Positions 33,304 through 40,955 of a stretch of 64,000 nt of DNA are shown in pieces. Position 1 is the first letter of the stretch, and each line of letters begins with the position of its first letter. The notes under the pieces were generated by a model, which made no database searches, was not told the origin of the DNA, and worked only from the letters and a program-made list of their open reading frames with translations. A program made the translations under genes and the position numbers. The stretch comes from Caballeronia pedi (lineage in GTDB: Bacteria; Pseudomonadota; Gammaproteobacteria; Burkholderiales; Burkholderiaceae): the NCBI RefSeq assembly GCF_001544915.2, contig NZ_FCOE02000030.1, forward strand, positions 1-64,000, in the 5' to 3' direction.

Positions 33304-35295
33304 TTACAGGACTTCGTGCGTCGCCGGTTGTGGTTCAGCCATCGGCATTGGCGGGCCGAAATAATATCCTTGCATCACCGTGCATCCGAGACTACGCAAA
33401 ATATTCATCTGGGCAACAGTTTCGACACCCTCGACCACGCAAGTCAATTTGAGCGATCGGCACAACTCGAGGATGCTTCGCACGATGTCCTGAGCGGCGG
33501 TGTCGGCCTCGATATCTTCCAGAAAGCCCCGATCGATCTTGACCTTGTCCAGTGGCAGCCGATGGATGCAGGTGAGACTCGAGTAGCCCGTGCCGAAATC
33601 GTCCAGCGAGATGCGCACGCCAAGCTGCTTGAGTGTCTGCAGCGACAGCGCGGCCCGTTCGAAATTCCGGATTACGCCGGTCTCCGTCACTTCGAACGTC
33701 AATCTCGCCGGCGCCACGCCACTTTGTCGGATAAGCGTCACGATATCGCCAATCGCGTCGGCCGATCCGATATCCCGTGCCGAGAGATTGAATGAGACTC
33801 GGGTGGTCGCGTCCCAGCCCCGCATGGTTTCGAGCGCTTTGCGCAGTAGCACGATCGACAACGAATGGATCAGATCGCTGCGTTCCGCTACCTTGATGAA
33901 AGCGGATGGCGCCACCGGCCCGAGTGAGGGACTGTTCCACCGCGCGAGGGCTTCGTACGAGATGACATGGTGACGAACCACGTGAACGATCGGCTGAAAG
34001 TGCAGCGTCATCTCGCGTTCCAGGTCCGCGTGCCTCAACGCTTGCTCGATTTGGCCGAGCTCGCGGATCGTGTCTTCGTGCTCACCCGAGAAAATCGTCG
34101 TGCTGCCGCGGCGATTCTCCTTGGCGAAATAGAGCGCGTAATCCGCGCGCTCGAACAACTGTGCTGGTGAACGTCCCGCTTTTGGATAGGTCGCAAAGCC
34201 AATGGAGCCCGACAATCGTGCGGTGATGCCGTGCCACTCAAACGGCGCGCGAAGCACCTCGCAGATCGCGTCTCCAAGTCTGAGCAAGTGCTGACTGTCG
34301 GGAACCTCAGTGACGAGCAGACCGAATTCGTCACCGCCCAGGCGAGCGAGACTCATCGCAGGCGTCAAGAATCGCTGAAGTCGCTGGCCCACCTCTTCAA
34401 GCACCCGGTCTCCCGCGCCGTGACCATACAGATCGTTGATCTGCTTGAACCCATCCAGATCGATGACGCCCACCGCGAAGCGCGTGGGCCGGCCGGTCTG
34501 CGACTGGAACAACGCCTCCAGGTCGGAGAGGAAGCGCCGGCGATTGGGCAGGCCTGTCAGGCTGTCCAAGTTGGCGAGGCGGACGTTTTCGTCGCTGAGC
34601 TTTTGCAGTTTCACCTGCTGCGCTTGCAATTCCGCCTGCTTCATCTGCAGTTCGGCCTGCTTGGCGCGCAACTCGGTCTGCGACTCTACGAGGCTGGCGA
34701 AATCGCGATAGTAGGTCAGCAAGATCACGATCATCGCAATCGACACCAACAGCACATTGATCGCAATTGCGATCAGGACCCCGTTATTCGTCTGCAAGAA
34801 GAAAATGGTGAATGGGACGATCACGATCGCTGTCAGCAGAAGGGCTGCTGTGCGCATGTGCATCAGACAGAATATGCAGCCGATGACGGTGATCGACATG
34901 TAGAAGGCGACGTGCGCTTGCTCGTAAGGGTCGCCGTAGGGATAGAGCATCAACCCCCACGTGGTGAAACTCACGCCCAACACGACAAGCAGCCGCATCA
35001 TGGTCTTCAGGCGGGCTGCGAGTTCGGCATCGGTTCGTGCGGCAAGATCCTTCCTCCTTCCGAGCCACACGAGCAACCGGATTACACAGGCCGAACACAT
35101 AGCGAGGGGCACGTAGATCGCGAGCCATGCGGGCGCGCTATCGACATGCGTCACTGCGACGGCCACGCTGTTGATCACGAGGATCAGGTATAGCAACGGC
35201 AGTTGCCGCGAGAATGCGTCGAACTGCGAGCGCGCGAGATCGGACGCTCGCCGAGAAAATGGGGACCCAACGTCAAAGCGGGTGCGAAAACTCAT
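33304..35295 (-). CDS. Membrane GGDEF-EAL protein (cyclic-di-GMP turnover)
   Basis: From ATG 35295 the protein is 664 residues (a longer frame from 35376 adds 27 unlikely residues). The first 200 residues hold about six membrane helices (for example LPLLYLILVINSVAVAV and GVLIAIAINVLLVSIAMIVI). A heptad coiled coil of repeated K/Q-A-E-L-Q follows (about 200-240). Then comes a GGDEF domain with intact LARLGGDEFGLL and an EAL domain with intact ISYEALARW, LDDFGTGYSS, KIDRGFL and VVEGVET. Both synthesis and breakdown of cyclic-di-GMP are possible on sequence. The N-terminal sensor is of the MHYT-less, MASE-like kind; I cannot assign it. Confidence 0.9.
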   Translation of the reverse strand: MSFRTRFDVGSPFSRRASDLARSQFDAFSRQLPLLYLILVINSVAVAVTHVDSAPAWLAIYVPLAMCSACVIRLLVWLGRRKDLAARTDAELAARLKTMMRLLVVLGVSFTTWGLMLYPYGDPYEQAHVAFYMSITVIGCIFCLMHMRTAALLLTAIVIVPFTIFFLQTNNGVLIAIAINVLLVSIAMIVILLTYYRDFASLVESQTELRAKQAELQMKQAELQAQQVKLQKLSDENVRLANLDSLTGLPNRRRFLSDLEALFQSQTGRPTRFAVGVIDLDGFKQINDLYGHGAGDRVLEEVGQRLQRFLTPAMSLARLGGDEFGLLVTEVPDSQHLLRLGDAICEVLRAPFEWHGITARLSGSIGFATYPKAGRSPAQLFERADYALYFAKENRRGSTTIFSGEHEDTIRELGQIEQALRHADLEREMTLHFQPIVHVVRHHVISYEALARWNSPSLGPVAPSAFIKVAERSDLIHSLSIVLLRKALETMRGWDATTRVSFNLSARDIGSADAIGDIVTLIRQSGVAPARLTFEVTETGVIRNFERAALSLQTLKQLGVRISLDDFGTGYSSLTCIHRLPLDKVKIDRGFLEDIEADTAAQDIVRSILELCRSLKLTCVVEGVETVAQMNILRSLGCTVMQGYYFGPPMPMAEPQPATHEVL

Positions 35296-36163
35296 AGCTT
35301 TGCAAAAAATCCGTTCGTCTGTTCGAGCCGAGTTCAATAGCCGGGTTATCGCAACTAAAGTCCCGGCGAACTTCAATACGACGGCGTCCGCTTTCTTAAG
35401 CAGATAATTAAATAGCCAATATATACTCTAACGAATATCATCGGCATTTGGTTGAAAAACTTGAAACGCGGGAAGATTTAGAAAGTTAATGGCGTTCCAT
35501 AAATCATTTGGCGATGACTAAAGTCAGAACGCATGAACGAAATTGCGTCAAAATGAGTGGATCGTCGAACCCAATAATCCGCAAACTAAATTCATTCTTT
35601 TTTGCTAAAAGCGAACGGTGATGCTGCAACCGATCGCGCATGGTTCGGATGACTTACAAATCGGTCGCGACCGACTGCCACAGGTCGCTCGCACTTTACT
35701 AAGGGTTTGGTGGTCGCGACCGATATGGCGGGGACATTCTCGGTGAAGTCACATCGTCCCGACAATCCAGCGGTCTGCAGCTCCATTCAGGCCGGCAACG
35801 AAATCAGTCTCGCGTTGCTAGAGGTCGCTTCCAGCATTTTTCATCGGTGGTCGATTGGGATCGCGCGGCCATGGCCGCTCACGATGCCGTGGGTCAGCGC
35901 TTTGAACTGACGAGCATCATGAAGCTGCGTCTGTGGCAGGCGCGTGAGTGAACGATTCGCGAATCGTCCTATGATGGTTGGTCTGTTCGGCTATAACGAA
36001 CTTTCGGTCCTATGCTCGTTGCGCGTGAGCGACACGCAGGCGAACGGCCTCGCCGAAAAGAAGCGTCGCAACCCGTCGTTTGGGGCGCCCGAGATTCTCG
36101 CAGCGATCAAGCGGTTGAAGAGTTGAGATTTCGTCGAACGAAAGAACTCCGTTCGGCGAATCG
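35296..36163. other. Long spacer with two short palindromes and a doubtful small frame
   Basis: Nearly 870 bases without a clear gene. TCGGTCGCGACCGA (35661-35674) is a perfect palindrome, and its core GGTCGCGACC recurs at 35712-35721. A plus-strand frame ending at 36126 gives LRVSDTQANGLAEKKRRNPS then FGAPEILAAIKRLKS, which looks like the tail of a degraded protein. The stretch before the GGDEF-EAL gene is AT-rich and should hold its promoter. Confidence 0.45.
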
Positions 36164-37051
36164 CTAACCGGCGCTGTCTGTGGCAGTCTCGAGCAAGTGC
36201 AGTCTGAGCAAGGCGACGGTCTCTACGGTCTGGCTGCTGAATTCCGCGCCGACCAGGATGGCCCCGTCGGCACAACGCCTAGTGTTGCGCGCGATGCAGT
36301 TGAACACAACGGCATGGAGCTTGCCGTCAGCTCTCAAGCGTAGCGCCAGTTTGAAGTGCTCGCCGACGTTAAGAAGTGCGTCCGACAGGCGCAGCGCGAC
36401 CCCGCCCAGGCTCACGTTTTCGACGACGGCGTCGAATCCGGCCGCAACGACATCATTGCGAATGAGCCGTCCGGCCAGATCGGTCGACAGACGCACGTGT
36501 TTGCGCACGACGTGCGTTTGGACGACGTTGGGATAAGCGAGGTACACGAGCTTTACCGGCGTCTCGCTCGTGCCGATCACCTTGCTTGAGAATTTATATA
36601 CCTTCCTCCCAAGGAGCGCCTTGCACTCGACCTCGGCGCCTATGGTCATCGGTTCGTTTTCACTCGAGGGCGTGAGGATGAGTGCATCTCCACGGATAGC
36701 GCCCACGAACCCGGTACGCAGGGGACGGCCTTCGCGGCCGATCAGCGTGACTTGCAGACCGTCGAGGGTCTTGGGCAAAGCCGCGGGTATCGATGTCGTG
36801 ACGGAATTGTCCATCGCAGCCGCCGCATGCTTGCCGGTGGAAATCAGGAGTTTCCCGGCTGCGCCAACCTGTTCGGCGCGTCCCACGTCCGGGTCGCGGA
36901 ATCCCACAGCGAGGATCCTCTCGCGCTGGCTGTCCGATTGAACACAGTGGCCTCTCGTCAGCAGCAGCCGACCGCTCGCAGAGTAAATGGCGAAATCAAT
37001 CGGCGCGCCGATTTTTATGTCTCTTGCCGTAACCTTGACGAGTGCCATCAT
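36164..37051 (-). CDS. PilZ-domain protein (YcgR-like cyclic-di-GMP effector)
   Basis: The 295-residue protein has a beta-rich N-terminal domain (about 85-180: LQVTLIGREGRPLRTGFVGA, GAEVECKALLGRKVYKF) followed by a PilZ domain (about 185-285). The cyclic-di-GMP motif is present as VRKHVRLSTD (RxxxR) and VENVSLGGVALR (D/NxSxxG). YcgR-type proteins slow the flagellar motor when cyclic-di-GMP is high. It sits among MCP, CheV and GGDEF-EAL genes, which fits a link between motility and the second messenger. Confidence 0.85.
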   Translation of the reverse strand: MMALVKVTARDIKIGAPIDFAIYSASGRLLLTRGHCVQSDSQRERILAVGFRDPDVGRAEQVGAAGKLLISTGKHAAAAMDNSVTTSIPAALPKTLDGLQVTLIGREGRPLRTGFVGAIRGDALILTPSSENEPMTIGAEVECKALLGRKVYKFSSKVIGTSETPVKLVYLAYPNVVQTHVVRKHVRLSTDLAGRLIRNDVVAAGFDAVVENVSLGGVALRLSDALLNVGEHFKLALRLRADGKLHAVVFNCIARNTRRCADGAILVGAEFSSQTVETVALLRLHLLETATDSAG

Positions 37052-37103
37052 CTCCCCGTTCGCGTCTGGAATGCTCCGCCTGAGATAAGCAGGCTTAGTG
37101 CTT

Positions 37104-37961
37104 TTAGACTAACGCGGCGAGCCTGGGAGGCTCTGTGCGCCGCCACGCTTTCATCTGACGGATGTGCGTGGGCCGGGTAAAAGCGGAGTCGCGGAAGGAC
37201 GGGTTCCTGGAAGGGCGGTAATGGTTTCGCGCCCATTGTCGAGAAAAAGCCCGCCACGCGAGCATCGTCTGTCTCGAGCACACAGCGCGTCGCAGCCCCC
37301 GCGAGTCCGTACCGAGAACAGTCGCCACGGCCGCATGCCAACGAGCGCGGCGACCGCGCTGTCGCCGTTTAGGCGGAAGGCTGCCACGGCAGTACGCAAC
37401 GCACCCGCCTGATCTTCCAGCGACTGGGCGGCGGCGGCGGCCGCGGCCGCCTCGACGAACGCGGCGTTCAGGCTTCGCGACTTCGTCCATCTGGGTCGCG
37501 GCGACCGACCTGCTCGATGCCGCTGCTTTGCTCTTCGGAAGCCGCCGCGATCTCTCCCGCAATGTCGGGACCCGCTGCACGGCACCGATGACTTCCGCCA
37601 TTGTGTGACCCGCTTCGTCGGCGAGGGCCGAGCCATTCTGAACGCGGTCCACCGAGGCTTCGATCAGTTCCTTGATCTCCTTCGCGGCCGCCGACGAGCG
37701 CTGAGTGCGTGTACGCACTTCGCCCGCAACCACGGCAAAGCCACGCCCCTCTTCGCCCGCGCGTGCGGCTTCGAGCGCAGCGAGCGAGCTTGCGTGCCGG
37801 GCGTTCTCCACTTTCTGCTTCACCGTACTGGTGAGTTCCTCCATGCTCGACGCGGTTTCTTGCAACGCGGCGGCCTGTTTCTCCGCGCGCGAGGACAAAT
37901 CGACGTTGCCGGCGGCGATCTGCCTGCCAGACAACATTGATAGGCAAGGACTCATCGTCAA
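37104..37961 (-). pseudogene. Relic of a methyl-accepting chemotaxis protein
   Basis: Only part of the signalling domain survives: IAAGNVDLSSRAEKQAAALQ, ETASSMEELTSTVKQKVENA, then a jump from SSLAA straight to LEAARAGEEGRGFAVVAGEV. About 45 residues around the hairpin tip entry are deleted. After EVIGAVQRV the frame shifts and the end is unrelated sequence. Sensor and membrane parts are absent. It is dead. Confidence 0.85.
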
Positions 37962-38065
37962 CGATTAACGATAAGGAATGGTCAATCTGTCACCTGACAT
38001 AAATAGTATTATCGCATTTATTAAGTATGCAGATGTATAGTCCGACTGTTCCGTTGACCGTGCAT

Positions 38066-38081
38066 GGTTTCACGTGAAATG
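38066..38081. other. parS-like palindrome
   Basis: GGTTTCACGTGAAATG matches the bacterial chromosomal parS consensus (TGTTTCACGTGAAACA) at 13 of 16 positions, including the whole inner 12-base palindrome TTTCACGTGAAA. ParB binds such sites. No parA or parB gene is near. It may be a secondary parS site or a chance E-box-like palindrome. Confidence 0.45.
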
Positions 38082-38205
38082 TCACTCTTCACGCGCCGAA
38101 AATGCACAAAAAGTGCACTGATCAATTCCTTTTAACCATGGATCTCGCCGGATGCCTCGCCGCGGTGTACACAGGTGCCGGTCGATAACAGAAACGCCAG
38201 CTTTC

Positions 38206-38257
38206 GTGCTAGAAAGTGGGATCGATATTTATGCTAAAATTGTGCTAATTATGTGCT
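38206..38257 (+). promoter_or_regulatory. Repeated GTGCT motifs before the second Xre-RES pair
   Basis: GTGCTA occurs at 38206-38211 and 38242-38247, TGCTAA-like at 38232, and GTGCT at 38253-38257, right before the antitoxin ribosome-binding site (GGAGCG). Direct repeats in this position suit an Xre-type autorepressor. No footprint can be read from sequence alone. Confidence 0.4.
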
Positions 38258-38268
38258 TGGAGCGAACC

Positions 38269-38673
38269 ATGAATTCGGATACCGGTGCCATTCCCAGTGC
38301 GGATGTGAGCTTTGACCGTTTCATGGCGTCATTACGCGATCCCGAAGACCCGGCTCCGATTGTCTCCGCTCGACGCTTCGGCGAAGCCTTGCATATCGAC
38401 TTGCAAACCCTTGCCCAGCAAGCACACGTACATCGGAACACGATCAGCCGGCAGCCTGCATCCGAGAGCGTACAACGATTCCTCCGCGACGCTCTGCGGG
38501 TCATTCGCGCGGCCACGGATATCTCAGGCGACGTCACGAAGGCGCTGTTCTGGTATCGAAACGAACCGCTGCCCGTGTTCACCTACAAAACCGCCGAGCA
38601 ATTGGTGTCCGAAGGTCGGGCCGATGACGTCCTTCGCTACGTTTCGTCGCTCGAGGCGGGCGCGGCAGGATGA
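38269..38673 (+). CDS. Xre/MbcA/ParS-family antitoxin (second module)
   Basis: From ATG 38269 the 134 residues contain an HTH-like part (RRFGEALHIDLQTLAQQAHV then HRNTISRQPASESVQRFL) and a DUF2384-like C-terminus (LRVIRAATDISGDVTKALFW, YRNEPLPVFTYKTAEQLVSE, GRADDVLRYVSSLEAG). The W-x-R-N-E-P-L-P-x-F...TA..LV..GR...V..Y signature is typical. It is unlike the antitoxin at 5609, so the two modules are not recent copies. The stop overlaps the toxin start as ATGA. Confidence 0.88.
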   Translation: MNSDTGAIPSADVSFDRFMASLRDPEDPAPIVSARRFGEALHIDLQTLAQQAHVHRNTISRQPASESVQRFLRDALRVIRAATDISGDVTKALFWYRNEPLPVFTYKTAEQLVSEGRADDVLRYVSSLEAGAAG

Positions 38674-39191
38674 TACTCACAGAATTGGCCGGGGTAACTG
38701 TCTATCGTATGCATGTTCCCCGGTGGGCTGTTGCGCCGACCAGCGGCGCGGGAGCAGGAACGCATGGCGGTCGCGCGAATCGTGTCGGACTGAATGCGCT
38801 CTATCTGGCCCTGGACCACGACACGGCCATCCGAGAGTATCAGCAGCTATCGTCTTTGATGCCGCCGGGGACGTTGGTCAGCTACAACCTCACGGCCGCT
38901 CCGATAGTCGACTTCACGGGCGGATACGAAAGCGGAAAGTGGTCTTCTCTGTGGGAGGATTTCTATTGCGACTGGCGCCGCTGCTGGTTCAATGAACGGA
39001 TCGAGCCGCCCAGCTGGATCCTTGGCGATGAGGTCGTCTCGAGCGGTGCCAAGGGCATCCTCTTCAAATCGCGCTTGACGCCTGACGGTACAAATCTCGT
39101 TCTGTACACAGAGCGTCTTGACTCGACGGACCACCTCGACGTCTACGATCCAAATAACGCTCTGCCGAAAAACCAGTCTTCGTGGGGTTGA
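38670..39191 (+). CDS. RES-domain toxin (second module)
   Basis: The 173-residue product carries VTVYRMHVPRWAVAPTSGAG, GGRANRVGLNALYLALDHDT, AIREYQQLSSLMPPGTLVSY and a C-terminal GAKGILFKSRLTPDGTNLVL. The RES residues Arg (GGRANR) and Glu (IREY) are in place. It belongs to a longer RES subfamily than the toxin at 6046. It should consume NAD+ or modify a host target when free of its antitoxin. Confidence 0.88.
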   Translation: MILTELAGVTVYRMHVPRWAVAPTSGAGAGTHGGRANRVGLNALYLALDHDTAIREYQQLSSLMPPGTLVSYNLTAAPIVDFTGGYESGKWSSLWEDFYCDWRRCWFNERIEPPSWILGDEVVSSGAKGILFKSRLTPDGTNLVLYTERLDSTDHLDVYDPNNALPKNQSSWG

Positions 39192-39648
39192 GCTTGGAGA
39201 GCTCGACGGAAAATCGGGACATCGGGCGTCCTCGCCTCGCCGACGGAATCAATATCGATACTACATCTCGGGTCGACTATGCCTGATGTGGTGGACGGTT
39301 TGGCAGGATCCAAGGGTTGCACGGGAATGTACTTCGTACCACGAACGATCATGTTACCTATGTCAAATGTCGGTTCTGACGCAGAAAACGGAGTCAGTTC
39401 AACGTGCTTCCAGTTCGGTCGTCAGGCTCAGTTGCGGAATGTCGCGGCGGCGTGGCTGCTTGCGGTATATTCGCTCCGTCGTCTAATTCACCGCGCATCT
39501 ATTAGAAATTAGCGTAACGGAGCCGCAGCTTACTATGTCCGATGAGAAAGCGACTCGATGTGGTTAAAGGCGCGACCACATCATTGGGCGCCGCGCGACT
39601 CGCCGATCAAATCATGAAAGACGATCTTCAAACCCATCAATCGTTTTT
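39192..39648. other. Spacer after the second RES toxin
   Basis: About 457 bases. Frames present are short and overlapping, without recognisable motifs. I see no gene. The base composition is lower in GC than the flanks, as in many island segments. Confidence 0.45.
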
Positions 39649-40458
39649 CTACGGCCCGCCGGGCGAAACCGTCTGCGCCTCAAGATGCATCGAATCCCGT
39701 GGCGTAAGTGTTCCGCCTTCCAAAACCTCGGCATATACGCCAAGGTCGCCATGCTGGACATACTCGCGAATAGCGATGGGAACGTTAATGTTTCGCTCAC
39801 CAGTCTCGGGATTGACACTGGTGGCCGGGCAACGCTTTGTGCGTCGAGCGATTCGCAACTTCACGGTTCCGATAGTGATCTCTCGACCTAGCCATTCCAG
39901 TTCGCTCGAGGCGGGAGCGTCGTCAAAATACAGATTCGCGCGAAACCGAAGAGGATCTAAAAAAACTCCGACGCGCTGTTGTAGATCCCGTACCGTGGCC
40001 AGATTAATAAGTGAAATACTGCGCATCAAGCTCGCAGAGTGCACGCTTACGTCAGTAAATTGGTGCCCAGGAGCGTTAATCAGCTCGGGCTCACCCGGCA
40101 GCGTCACATCGAGAAAATTCTTCGTAAACAGCGCAACATCAACTCGATCTGATTTTCTCGACAGGTCGTAGACACGCGCGAGTCCCTTGTAGGCGATCTC
40201 GAGTCGACCGCTCTCACTCGAGTACTTGGTTTTCAGATTGGCAAGGCGCTCATACTTCGCCAATACTAGGAACTTCGTTTTCGGCTGCGCAACGGGATTT
40301 TTGGGGTCGAACTGAAATGAGCCGTCAGTGATGGCGAACGCGCGATCGAGCGGAAAACCCTGTGAGGACTTCAGTTCCACCGAGGGGAGCTCCTCAGGGG
40401 ACAGGCCTTTGACTGGATAACGATGCAGAGACGCGACGAACACTGTTGCCTCCAACAC
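39649..40458 (-). CDS. MOSC-domain protein
   Basis: The 269 residues start with the MOSC N-terminal beta-barrel (FVASLHRYPVKGLSPEELPS; the YPVKG motif is diagnostic) and go on to the MOSC domain with RFRANLYFDDAPASSELEWL, GREITIGTVKLRIARRTKRC and PATSVNPETGERN. Cys210 in TKRCPAT is the conserved sulfur-carrying or molybdopterin-ligating cysteine. Relatives handle molybdenum-cofactor sulfuration or reduce N-hydroxylated bases. It stands alone. Confidence 0.9.
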   Translation of the reverse strand: MLEATVFVASLHRYPVKGLSPEELPSVELKSSQGFPLDRAFAITDGSFQFDPKNPVAQPKTKFLVLAKYERLANLKTKYSSESGRLEIAYKGLARVYDLSRKSDRVDVALFTKNFLDVTLPGEPELINAPGHQFTDVSVHSASLMRSISLINLATVRDLQQRVGVFLDPLRFRANLYFDDAPASSELEWLGREITIGTVKLRIARRTKRCPATSVNPETGERNINVPIAIREYVQHGDLGVYAEVLEGGTLTPRDSMHLEAQTVSPGGP

Positions 40459-40955
40459 GAAAATCGAGGACTTCAGACACGCAAAATGACTGTTCTTCTC
40501 GTCGCAACAATGGTTGCTATCAGAGCTAATCGCAGCATCGTTTGACGGTGCACACGTGTCACCGATGAAGGTATCACAGGTGAGACGATTGAGTGTCCGG
40601 CTGAACGAGGTCCCGGAGTGCGCTCAATGTTGTTTCTAATCTCCCGATTTGGTGCTGACGCCCACTCATTGCATGCCACCTCAAAGTTTTTGTTCGTTAG
40701 CGTACAGTCGATTCAACTACTAGAGACTATCTCGTCAGTAAGATTGGCAAGACCGTTTCACCATTTGGGCAGGACGCGCGCGGCGTCGGCCTTCGGTCCT
40801 TCCTGAACCAGTGCCTGCGGATTTGTTACGCGGGTCGATGATCACCATTCGAAGCCTAGCCAGCCTCGCTTCGGCACGACCGCTCGTGAAGTTTTCCAGT
40901 TTTCAGAAGCGACGGATAGAGAACGTTTTCAATAGCTCTTGATGCGGAGACGGCC
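40459..40955. promoter_or_regulatory. Divergent spacer between the MOSC gene and the lipoprotein gene
   Basis: About 497 bases upstream of two divergent genes. No gene supported. The ribosome-binding site for the lipoprotein is GATGCGGAGAC just before ATG 40956. Confidence 0.45.

Noticed and set aside
39542..40171. Plus-strand frame opposite the MOSC gene
   Set aside because: The minus-strand MOSC protein explains the coding signal; the opposite frame has no motif.
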